Assembly: GCA_964628455.1 (NCBI GenBank)
Contig: CAZVPD010000120.1
Location: 1 to 12,072 of the forward strand
Source: JAQVWU01 sp964628455
GTDB lineage: Bacteria > Bacillota > Clostridia > Oscillospirales > CAG-272
Length of the DNA: 12,072 nt
Direction of reading: 5' to 3'
The notes beneath the pieces were generated by a model. The model was not told where the DNA came from. It searched no databases and saw only the letters and a program-made list of their open reading frames with translations. Below are positions 1 through 5,808 of this stretch, one piece after another. The translations under genes and the position numbers were made by a program. Within the stretch, counting starts at the first letter, position 1, and the number at the start of each line of letters is the position of its first letter.

Positions 1-1
1 A

Positions 2-157
2 CCTGATGCTCCACTTCCGGAACAACATCCGCAGATGCATGCATTCAATAGCAATCTTAATTCTGACCAACTGTATCATGCCCCTGCTCACCTTCTTCCT
101 CCTCAAATGGATATTGAAGGAGACATTCAATATCGTTATCCCCACCCCCCATTTTAA
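2..157 (+). CDS. 3' end of an unidentified protein, cut by the left edge, possibly frameshifted
   Basis: Reading from base 2, an open frame enters from the left edge and stops at the TAA at 155-157. It gives about 51 residues rich in Pro, Gln, Asn, Asp and His (for example PEQHPQMHAF and PPQMDIEGDIQYRY), which looks like a hydrophilic C-terminal tail. I do not recognise the family. The stop falls just after a run of six C (145-150). In the next frame the sequence stays open to a TGA at 219-221 and gives a polar tail, RSDSDTEPDTDPVAPGE, ending three bases before the next gene's ATG. One C fewer would join the two into a single coherent hydrophilic tail ending at 221. The whole-length +1 frame (from 6) instead begins with a hydrophobic stretch. 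I cannot exclude that it is the real frame. Confidence 0.4.
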   Translation, partial: PDAPLPEQHPQMHAFNSNLNSDQLYHAPAHLLPPQMDIEGDIQYRYPHPPF

Positions 158-224
158 ACGAAGAAACCGTTCTGATTCCGATACGGAACCTGACACCGAT
201 CCTGTAGCTCCCGGAGAGTGAACC

Positions 225-929
225 ATGAAAAATTCGAATAATAAACAAAAGCGCTCTTATATAATTGCCGTTACGCTTATGGTCGCGCTGATCTTTGTTG
301 TCGTCTTGGGAATCATACAGGACTCATATCCTTTGCATATGGACGTGTCAGACGGAATAGAAAGGATTGATCTTGATGCGATATACCTTCAGCACAGCGG
401 TGTGGAAGTGAGTTTTTCCGATGCGATTCTCACGAACCATAACGAAACCAGAAAACTGATCGTCAGCACGCAGAACGGAACTGTCAGCACTGAGTTGACC
501 GACCGTCTCATAAAACAGCTGGACTTTAATTTTTTGAAGAAGACACAGAGCGTATCTTACACCGGCACAGGTTATTTCGTTGTGGATCTGGATAATCTGA
601 CCGATGCCAATGTGATCGAAGATAAGGATAAAAAGACAGTCACCGTCAAAATCGGACACGCCTATCTGCAGGCGATCGAAATCGACCCGAACAACGTAAT
701 GATTGACGATGTTCGGGAAGGCTTGCTGGCACGCGGAGATATCAAATTGACCGTGGCTGATTATAACTCCATTGAAAAGGAATTGCGCGTCCGGCTTGAG
801 GAGAAATTCAACACCGCCGCAAATGGTCAGGCTGCGGATGATGTTGCCCTTAAGATGGTAAAGGAGGTTTACGAACCTGTCGTGAAAGCCATTGACCGCG
901 GATATTCGGTCAACATCGAATTTAATTGA
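225..929 (+). CDS. DUF4230 domain-containing membrane-anchored protein
   Basis: A 234-residue protein of unknown molecular function. It starts with a short positively charged segment (KQKR), followed by one membrane helix at about residues 13-31 (IIAVTLMVALIFVVVLGI). The rest is soluble and should lie outside the membrane. The middle part, about residues 105-165, contains YTGTGYFVVDL and then a KxxTVKIGHAYLQAIEID stretch. I recognise this as the DUF4230 pattern: a beta-rich region ending in a conserved 'I.idp..' strand. The C-terminal third is helical and charged (about 175-225). The ATG is preceded by GGAGAG with suitable spacing and lies three bases after the TGA of the preceding frame, so the two are likely co-transcribed. 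The product is a typical single-pass envelope-associated protein; nothing in the sequence shows catalytic residues. Confidence 0.75.
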   Translation: MKNSNNKQKRSYIIAVTLMVALIFVVVLGIIQDSYPLHMDVSDGIERIDLDAIYLQHSGVEVSFSDAILTNHNETRKLIVSTQNGTVSTELTDRLIKQLDFNFLKKTQSVSYTGTGYFVVDLDNLTDANVIEDKDKKTVTVKIGHAYLQAIEIDPNNVMIDDVREGLLARGDIKLTVADYNSIEKELRVRLEEKFNTAANGQAADDVALKMVKEVYEPVVKAIDRGYSVNIEFN

Positions 930-1180
930 CACAGCCGGAACAATGCGTCCGTTCGGGCGGCTTTATGAATCATTGAACGATCATACCCGCTGTTTTGGTT
1001 TGCGGATATGTCAGGGATTGAAATGCGGAAAAAACGCACGATACAGGAATTTTAAAGACTGCATTTTTTTTGACCATGCAAAACGTTTTATCGGGCTTTA
1101 TTTAAACGACGATCCGTTACATCCGGCGAAGATACTCCTATCGATTTCTATCCCCCACTCACAGAAAGGACCCTCTTGAC
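930..1180. other. intergenic region without a recognised element
   Basis: This gap of 251 bases lies between the DUF4230 gene and the acyltransferase gene. I see no convincing gene in it: an open frame from 892 to 1179 overlaps the DUF4230 gene and has no ribosome binding site of its own. A T8 tract lies at about 1064-1071, and AAATGC/GCATTT arms (1021-1026 and 1061-1066) could form a weak long-loop hairpin before it. A TTGAAA at 1018-1023 has only a poor -10 partner. The AAAGGA upstream of the ATG at 1181 serves as ribosome binding site, spaced about 10 bases. Confidence 0.5.
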
Positions 1181-2101
1181 ATGGCTTATTCTTTTGAAGG
1201 CGCGTGCGCGCTGCTGGAACGTCTCGGCATCGATGCCGTCAACGTAAATTACTTTGCCGAACGCATCAAACAAATTGCTTCGGATCCGGAATACGACAGA
1301 CTCTTCCGTTCGGTTGTTGAAAAATATCAGGCGGACGATTCGATGGAAATTGACGCGGTCGTTGCGGAGCTCAACGGGATCGCGGAGCGCTCCGGAGAAA
1401 ATCAGTATACAATACACTTTCTCTTTCTGCTCGCGAATACGCGCTGGCTGCATGAAAGGTACGTCGGGGCCGGGATCCCGGACGAAATTTACTATGGTTC
1501 GATGGACGACCTGCGCTGCAAGCTGAACGAGTGCATCGAATGCAAAGGCGTTCCCGGCACGTTTGTCGTCACATGGTTCGGGCGTTTCTTCCGGGTGACG
1601 AGATTCGGACTCGGGCGCTTCCAGTTTGAGACGGTCAAATTCGATTACAGGGACGGGTTTGCGTCCTCGTGCGGCGTCCGCGTCGAAAACGGATCGACCG
1701 TGCTGAACATACACATCCCTTCGTCCGGAATACCGCTGACCGACGCGGTCCGCATGGATTCGTATCGCCGGGCATGGGAGTTCTACCGGACTGTTTTCGG
1801 GGACGGACCGGCGGTTTTCCACTGCAGCTCATGGCTGCTTTACGAAAAGCAGCGCGAATTCCTTCCGGCAAAATCCAATATTTTAAAATTTCTTTCCGAC
1901 TTCGAGCTCATCGGCGGAGGCGACTCCGATACGTTCGGAAACGCGTGGAGGGTATTCGGCCGCTGGGCTGATCTTCCGCCGGAGAAGTGGCCGAAAGACA
2001 CGTCTCTGCGCGCCGCGTATGCGGACCGCATACTGAGCGGCGGTAAAACCGGCAGCGGTCGTGGGATCATGCTGTTCGACGGCGAAAAGATCCTTCGCTG
2101 A
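1181..2101 (+). CDS. two-domain acyltransferase (NAT_N / GNAT-like NAT_C, formerly DUF5596 type)
   Basis: A 306-residue soluble protein. From memory of the family it matches the Firmicutes acyltransferases with an N-acyltransferase N-terminal domain followed by a GNAT-like C-terminal domain. The N-terminal helical half (about 1-120) includes FLLANTRWLHERYVGAGIPDE. The linker has TWFGRFFRVTRFGLGRFQFE (131-150), a signature I associate with this family. The C-terminal domain has VLNIHIPSSGIPLTDAVRMD (174-193) and ends GIMLFDGEKILR (295-306), also typical. The acyl donor and acceptor are unknown. The start is supported by AAAGGA about 10 bases upstream. The gene stands alone, with a 251-base gap before it. 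Its last 12 codons lie inside a sequence that is repeated 1.5 kb downstream, behind the URO-D gene. Confidence 0.75.
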   Translation: MAYSFEGACALLERLGIDAVNVNYFAERIKQIASDPEYDRLFRSVVEKYQADDSMEIDAVVAELNGIAERSGENQYTIHFLFLLANTRWLHERYVGAGIPDEIYYGSMDDLRCKLNECIECKGVPGTFVVTWFGRFFRVTRFGLGRFQFETVKFDYRDGFASSCGVRVENGSTVLNIHIPSSGIPLTDAVRMDSYRRAWEFYRTVFGDGPAVFHCSSWLLYEKQREFLPAKSNILKFLSDFELIGGGDSDTFGNAWRVFGRWADLPPEKWPKDTSLRAAYADRILSGGKTGSGRGIMLFDGEKILR

Positions 2102-2333
2102 CAGGTCTTTAAGCATTCGGCTGTGTCGCATCGGCATTCCTGCGATAACGCGGTCCTGACCAGCCCACCGTCAGTTTTACACCTCCTTCTTCCTTTCCCT
2201 CCCCTCCTTAACATAAACTTACCCGTGAAGGCTCCAAGGAACTCCTTGAGTTCCTTTTTTACAAAAGGAGCTGTCACGCCTTCATGAACGCTTTGCGTTC
2301 AATGGTGGCTTAGGATGCGTTCATTCCCCGCGG
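2065..2333 (+). repeat. repeat unit copy A (acyltransferase 3' end plus double-hairpin element)
   Basis: First of two same-orientation copies. Its left part, 2065-2130, aligns without gaps to 3567-3632 at 50 of 66 positions by hand count. It covers the last codons of the acyltransferase gene and the following 29 bases. A more divergent pyrimidine-rich stretch (about 2131-2221) follows. The best conserved core is 2222-2333: CCCGT, GGCTCC (2230-2235), a 9-bp hairpin (2236-2256), GGAGC (2267-2271, able to pair back with GCTCC), then a second hairpin. In that hairpin GTCAC (2273-2277) pairs with GTGGC (2305-2309) and TGAACGC (2285-2291) with GCGTTCA (2295-2301) around a TTT loop. It ends with TAGGATGCG and CCCCGCGG (2326-2333). 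It encodes no plausible protein. Such palindromic intergenic repeats are common in Clostridia. Confidence 0.75.
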
Positions 2334-2426
2334 AAGAAATGAATGCATCGGTCTGAACTGTTTATAAATGCCTTTTTTTGAGGATGTTGATTCGTAAAAG
2401 TTATTAACCGTAAGCAGGAAAAATAT
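2102..2426. other. intergenic region upstream of the URO-D family gene
   Basis: This gap of 325 bases is filled up to 2333 by repeat copy A. The remaining 93 bases (2334-2426) are AT-richer and hold the leader of the URO-D family gene. TATAAA at 2363-2368 could be a -10 box, but no acceptable -35 sits 16-18 bases before it. A T7 run lies at about 2373-2379. Ribosome binding site AGGA is at 2416-2419. I see no riboswitch-like fold. Confidence 0.5.
2236..2260 (+). terminator. probable rho-independent terminator of the acyltransferase gene
   Basis: AAGGAACTC (2236-2244), loop CTT and GAGTTCCTT (2248-2256) form a perfect 9-bp stem with a 3-base loop, followed by four more T (2257-2260). It lies 135 bases after the acyltransferase stop. 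The same hairpin is the first half of the repeated element, so its role could be structural instead of, or in addition to, termination. Confidence 0.55.
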
Positions 2427-3560
2427 ATGAAGAATAGTTATTCCCCCAAAGAACGGATGCTCAATGCGTACCGGGGCGTGTTTTCCGACCGGTATCCTGT
2501 CGCGCCGGAATTCTGGTACTATTACCCCGCAAAAATACTGGGTGTCGGTATGGTGGAATTCCAGCGTGAAATACCGCACTGGCAGGCGCTTCGGGAAACG
2601 TTTCGAAAATACGGCACGGAAGGCTGGGGCATCGTCTCGCCCGGTGCGGCGGACCCTCGGGTGAAAAGCACCGGCAGGTTCACGAAACGGGAGGACGGCC
2701 GTTATCTTCTGGAGTCTGAAACCGTTTTTCAAAATCATGTGTTTGCTTCGGCCGAACTGTTTTCCGATGAGGAACCTTCGTGGTGCGTGAAGCATATGGT
2801 GGATGATTTTCGTGATTTGCCTGCCTATCTGGACATGGTTTTTAATTTAGATAAAGAAGTCGATTTTGCGGCTGCCAACCGTGCATACGCTGCGGTCGGT
2901 GAAGATTATCTGCTTGAATTGAATATCGGCGTACAGTTTTTTGACGTGTTTGCCGGTGCAATGGGTTTTGAAAAAGCGATTGAATACTTTTATGATGAGG
3001 ATGAGGCTGTCTTAATGCGTTACAGGGAGCAATATGAAGAATATCAGTTGCATCTGATTGATATGGCCTGCGTTTGTTCGCCGTTCGAATCTTTTTTCAT
3101 AGGGTGTTCCTCTTCATGCAATTCGTTGCTCGGTCCGGTTCTCTGGCGAAAATACGATAAACCGGGTGTAAAAAAAATCGCCGCGCGGCTGCATGAGCGC
3201 GGCAGGCTTCTGCATCTCCATTTTCACGGCAGATGCATGGAGTCGGTCTCCGATTTTTACGATATCGGTGTGGACTGTGTGTGTCCTTTTGAACGCGGAC
3301 CGGGCGGCGATATCGATAATCCGGATGATCTTAAGAAAGTCCGCTGTCTCCTTGGCGACAAGGTGACGTTCAACGGCAACATCCATACGGTGGAAACCCT
3401 GATCCGCGGGACGCCGGCCGATGCGGTCAGAGAAGTTTCCGAGTTGAAGCAGGCTTTTTTCGGCTCTCCGAGGCTGATCATCGGTACCGGTGATCAGGTT
3501 GGAAAAGACACAAAGGAAGAAAATCTGCTTGCCATGATCGATGAAGCAAAAAGGCATTGA
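2427..3560 (+). CDS. uroporphyrinogen decarboxylase (URO-D) family protein, probably a corrinoid-linked methyltransferase relative
   Basis: A 377-residue TIM-barrel protein of the URO-D superfamily, which includes HemE and the MtaA/CmuA-type cobamide methyltransferases. The C-terminal half carries the family features: HLHFHG (263-268), FERGPGGDIDNPDDLKK (288-304), a strand plus GNIHT (317-321), then LIIGTGDQVG (350-359). The N-terminal region lacks the PVWxMRQAGR motif of true HemE, so it is not a heme enzyme. The MtaA-type zinc site (His-x-Cys plus a late Cys) is not evident: the His motif reads HFHGRC and the late position falls in TGDQV, without Cys. Substrate and partner corrinoid protein are unknown, and none is encoded nearby. 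The start is the ATG 7 bases after AGGA (2416-2419). The gene stands alone between two direct copies of the repeat unit. Base composition is less GC-rich by eye than the operon downstream. Confidence 0.7.
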   Translation: MKNSYSPKERMLNAYRGVFSDRYPVAPEFWYYYPAKILGVGMVEFQREIPHWQALRETFRKYGTEGWGIVSPGAADPRVKSTGRFTKREDGRYLLESETVFQNHVFASAELFSDEEPSWCVKHMVDDFRDLPAYLDMVFNLDKEVDFAAANRAYAAVGEDYLLELNIGVQFFDVFAGAMGFEKAIEYFYDEDEAVLMRYREQYEEYQLHLIDMACVCSPFESFFIGCSSSCNSLLGPVLWRKYDKPGVKKIAARLHERGRLLHLHFHGRCMESVSDFYDIGVDCVCPFERGPGGDIDNPDDLKKVRCLLGDKVTFNGNIHTVETLIRGTPADAVREVSELKQAFFGSPRLIIGTGDQVGKDTKEENLLAMIDEAKRH

Positions 3561-3603
3561 CAAACAGATCATGCTTTCCGGCTGTGATAAAATTCTGCGC
3601 TGA
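3541..3603 (+). pseudogene. remnant of an acyltransferase C-terminus
   Basis: In a frame different from that of the URO-D gene, codons 3565-3603 read QIMLSGCDKILR and then TGA. The acyltransferase upstream ends GIMLFDGEKILR and TGA. Eight of the 12 residues match (IML, K, I, L, R and the Asp/Glu-type position counted as similar), and the underlying DNA alignment is ungapped and continues past the stop. Several differences are third-position changes (CTG/CTT, AAG/AAA, ATC/ATT, CTT/CTG), as expected for two once-coding copies. The frame is open back to an ATG at 3541 inside the URO-D gene, but nothing there resembles the acyltransferase. I read this as the surviving tail of a second acyltransferase gene whose body was deleted or replaced. 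A functional 20-residue peptide is unlikely. Confidence 0.5.
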
Positions 3604-3840
3604 CCGTTTTTTATGCAAGCGGCTGTGCCGCAGGCCGCACCCCTGCAGTCCCGTCGTTGATTTTTCGTTTCCATATCTCCGCATTCCCTCTCCGCTTCCC
3701 CGTAGGCTCCAAGGAACGCACAGCGTTCCTTTTACAAAAGGAGCTGTCACGTCTTCATGAACGCTTCGCGTTCATTGGTGACTGAGGATTCTTCCCAGAC
3801 TGAGGATGCGTTTTCACCGCCTGAGGATTCTCCCCCGCGG
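3567..3840 (+). repeat. repeat unit copy B (acyltransferase-tail remnant plus double-hairpin element)
   Basis: Second direct copy of the unit, 1.5 kb from copy A. The left part (3567-3632) matches 2065-2130. The core (3699-3840) has GGCTCC (3705-3710), a 9-bp hairpin AAGGAACGC/GCGTTCCTT (3711-3731, loop ACA), GGAGC (3740-3744), and a second hairpin in which GTCAC (3746-3750) pairs with GTGAC (3778-3782) and ATGAACGC (3757-3764) with GCGTTCAT (3768-3775). After it come three imperfect tandem blocks beginning CTGAGGAT (3782, 3800, 3821), where copy A has only one. The unit ends in the same CCCCGCGG (3833-3840) as copy A. Open frames across it (for example 3757-3969) are by-products of the repeat. 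Confidence 0.75.
3711..3733 (+). terminator. hairpin of repeat copy B, possible terminator of the URO-D gene
   Basis: AAGGAACGC and GCGTTCCTT form a perfect 9-bp stem with loop ACA, followed by only two further T before ACAAAA. It is the counterpart of the hairpin at 2236-2256 in copy A, with the eighth pair changed from T-A to G-C on both sides. The short T tail makes termination less certain than in copy A. Confidence 0.4.
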
Positions 3841-3864
3841 GTTCTCTTGTGGTCCTTCCCCTTC

Positions 3865-3887
3865 CCGGATTTTTTCCGGCTTTTTTT
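3865..3887 (+). terminator. short-stem rho-independent terminator before the nrdG promoter
   Basis: CCGGA (3865-3869) and TCCGG (3875-3879) form a 5-bp stem over a T5 loop, followed by C and seven T (3881-3887). It lies just before the operon promoter and would stop transcripts arriving from the URO-D side. The stem is short, so the call is tentative. Confidence 0.4.
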
Positions 3888-3901
3888 ATATATTCGCAAT
3901 A

Positions 3902-3930
3902 TTGATTTTGACCGCCGTCTGTGCTATAAT
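3902..3930 (+). promoter_or_regulatory. sigma-A promoter of the nrdG operon
   Basis: TTGATT (3902-3907) and TATAAT (3925-3930) are separated by 17 bases. The -10 is preceded by TGC, giving an extended -10. Transcription should begin at about 3936-3938, leaving a leader of about 40 bases before the GTG at 3977. No operator is obvious. GATGTTAACATAAA just after the -10 contains a short GTTAAC palindrome (3934-3939), too common to call a binding site. Confidence 0.75.
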
Positions 3931-3976
3931 GATGTTAACATAAAAAACGTCGGGCAGGACGGAGTATAAGGATATC

Positions 3977-4585
3977 GTGTTTCAAATGCTGCACAGTAAA
4001 GCGGATAAAAAAATCGTCGTCCCTGCGGTGCCGCTGCGCATCGCGGGCTTTACGGGCAATTCCGTCGTGGACGGACCCGGGATCCGTTTTGTGATCTTCA
4101 CGCAGGGCTGTCCGCACGGCTGTCCGGGCTGTCACAATCCCGGCACGCACGCGCCGGACGGCGGCTCTATGTCGGATACCGCCGAACTCTGGCGGAAGAT
4201 CGACGCAAATCCGACGCTGGAGGGGATCACGTTCAGCGGCGGGGAGCCCTTTCTGTGGGGCTCGGAACTGTCGCTCATCGGCGCGGCGGCTCACGAAAAA
4301 AAACTGACCGTGCTGACATACAGCGGTTATGTCTATGAGGAGCTGAGGAGAATGGCGGATTCGGATCCGGGTGTTTTCTCCCTTCTTTCGGTCACGGACT
4401 GGCTGATAGACGGTCCGTATATCGAGGCGGAACGCGACCTCACCCTGCGTTTCAGGGGAAGCGGGAACCAGCGCATTCTGGATATTGCCGCTTATCCGGG
4501 CAATAAGGATCCGGTCGCGGTCGAAGGCTTTCATTGCGGGGATATCAATTATAAAAATATAAATTCAACGGAAAATCGGGGGTAG
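3977..4585 (+). CDS. nrdG: anaerobic ribonucleoside-triphosphate reductase activating protein
   Basis: A 202-residue radical-SAM activase. It uses a [4Fe-4S] cluster and S-adenosylmethionine to install the glycyl radical on the class III ribonucleotide reductase NrdD, allowing dNTP synthesis without oxygen. The cluster motif is C45-x3-C49-x2-C52 (QGCPHGCPGCHN). SVVDGPGIR lies before it (29-37), FSGGEPF follows (86-92), and the NrdG-type WLIDGPY...ERDLTLRFRGSGNQRI region is near the C-terminus. Length and order fit NrdG. Start: GTG at 3977 lies 4-5 bases after AAGGA (3968-3972). An ATG at 3986 is the alternative and would lose only three residues. It is the first gene of the operon; the purM-type gene begins three bases after its stop. 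No nrdD is visible in the window, which is unusual because the two are commonly adjacent. Confidence 0.9.
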   Translation: MFQMLHSKADKKIVVPAVPLRIAGFTGNSVVDGPGIRFVIFTQGCPHGCPGCHNPGTHAPDGGSMSDTAELWRKIDANPTLEGITFSGGEPFLWGSELSLIGAAAHEKKLTVLTYSGYVYEELRRMADSDPGVFSLLSVTDWLIDGPYIEAERDLTLRFRGSGNQRILDIAAYPGNKDPVAVEGFHCGDINYKNINSTENRG

Positions 4586-4588
4586 ACC

Positions 4589-5752
4589 ATGTCCGACGCA
4601 TATCTTTCACGCGGAGTATCATCGGAAAAGGAGGATGTCCGCCGCGCTGTGGAAAAACTGGACCGCGGCGAGTTTGCCGGGGCGTTCTGCAAGCTGATCG
4701 CGGATCCCTGGGCGGATAAAAATTACTGTGCGGCCATGCATGCGGACGGCGCGGGCACCAAGGCCGCGCTGGCCTATATAAAACACCGCGAGACCGGCGA
4801 TTTCGGCGCGTATTACAATATTGCGCAGGATTCCATGGTGATGAATCTGGATGACCTGCTTTGCGTGGGCGCGACCGACGGATTCTTCATGTCGAACACC
4901 ATCGACCGCAACGCCCACCGCGTGGACGGCAACGCCGTGAAGGCTGTGATCGACGGCTATTCGGGTTTTGTTGCCGTGATGAAGCGCTTCGGCGTGAACA
5001 TCGTCATGACGGGCGGCGAAACCGCGGATGTCGGCGACCTGACCTCCACGCTGATCGTCAATTCGACGTTTTTCGTGCGGATTCGCCGTTCGGATGTCAT
5101 CACCTGCGACAGCATACGCCCCGGCGACGTCATCGTGGGTTTTTCTTCCTACGGGCAGGCGGTTTATGAAGAAAAATATAATGCCGGTATGGGTTCAAAC
5201 GGCCTGACCGCCGCGCGCCACCTTCTTCTTTCGAACTATTACGCCGAAAAATATCCCGAAACCTATTCGGATACGATCGACGCGTCCAAAGTATACTGCG
5301 GAAAATACCGCATCGGAGATCCTCTTCCGGGCAGCGGCGTGTCGGTCGGCGACGCGATGCTTTCGCCGACCCGCACGTACGCCCCCGTGATAAAGGAGAT
5401 TCTTGCTTCAAACCGGGAGGATGTGCACGGGATCATCCACTGCACGGGCGGCGGGCAGGTGAAATGCAGGAATTTCGGCCGAGGGCTGCACTACATCAAG
5501 GACAACCTGTTCCCCGTGCCCCCTCTTTTCCGGGCGATCGCCGAAAACGGCGATGTCGGCATGCGGGAAATGTACCAGATCTTCAATATGGGGCACCGCA
5601 TGGAACTCTTCTGCGAGCCCGGCAAGGCGGATGTGATGATCGCCGCCGCGCAGCGGTACGGCATTGAGGCGCGCGTCGTCGGCTCCGTGCAGGCGAACGC
5701 GGACGGAAACAAGGTGACGGTTTCGGCCGAGGGATACAGGTTTCAATATTGA
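4589..5752 (+). CDS. purM: phosphoribosylformylglycinamidine cyclo-ligase (AIR synthase), long Bacteroidetes-like form
   Basis: A 387-residue PurM-family protein. PurM closes formylglycinamidine ribonucleotide to aminoimidazole ribonucleotide with ATP, in the fifth step of purine synthesis. Visible motifs: HADGAGTK (51-58, the DGxGTK phosphate/metal loop), MNLDDL (85-90), GGETAD (142-147), SNGLTAAR (203-210), SPTRTYAP (259-266), HCTGGG (284-289) and FNMGHRME (332-339). The opening SRGVSSEKEDVRRAVEKLD and the roughly 390-residue length resemble, from memory, the PurM of Bacteroidetes, not the shorter, roughly 340-residue form usual in Bacillota. The gene starts three bases after the nrdG stop, so translation is probably coupled. 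No other purine gene is nearby. Because it is the divergent form, a PurM-like role on another substrate cannot be ruled out. Confidence 0.8.
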   Translation: MSDAYLSRGVSSEKEDVRRAVEKLDRGEFAGAFCKLIADPWADKNYCAAMHADGAGTKAALAYIKHRETGDFGAYYNIAQDSMVMNLDDLLCVGATDGFFMSNTIDRNAHRVDGNAVKAVIDGYSGFVAVMKRFGVNIVMTGGETADVGDLTSTLIVNSTFFVRIRRSDVITCDSIRPGDVIVGFSSYGQAVYEEKYNAGMGSNGLTAARHLLLSNYYAEKYPETYSDTIDASKVYCGKYRIGDPLPGSGVSVGDAMLSPTRTYAPVIKEILASNREDVHGIIHCTGGGQVKCRNFGRGLHYIKDNLFPVPPLFRAIAENGDVGMREMYQIFNMGHRMELFCEPGKADVMIAAAQRYGIEARVVGSVQANADGNKVTVSAEGYRFQY

Positions 5753-5808
5753 GTCGGTATTAGGACCGGATGTTGCCGAACGGCCTCCGGAGGAAGGAAG
5801 CGGGGGGA

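Noticed and set aside
1018..1046. Possible promoter for the acyltransferase gene (TTGAAA with GATACA)
   Set aside because: The -10 matches only three of six consensus bases and the spacing is 16, so the support is too weak to list.
1148..1822. A 224-codon open frame on the minus strand
   Set aside because: Antisense to the acyltransferase gene, Arg/Asp-rich shadow composition and no ribosome binding site.
2427..3560. Calling this gene hemE
   Set aside because: It belongs to the URO-D superfamily but lacks the N-terminal MRQAGR substrate motif of true uroporphyrinogen decarboxylases.
3782..3840. Possible CRISPR-like short tandem repeats
   Set aside because: Only three imperfect blocks of about 18-22 bases with no regular spacers and no cas genes.
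3757..3969. A 70-codon plus-strand frame (begins MNASRSLVTED)
   Set aside because: It is made of the repeat element, the terminator and the nrdG promoter, and has no ribosome binding site.
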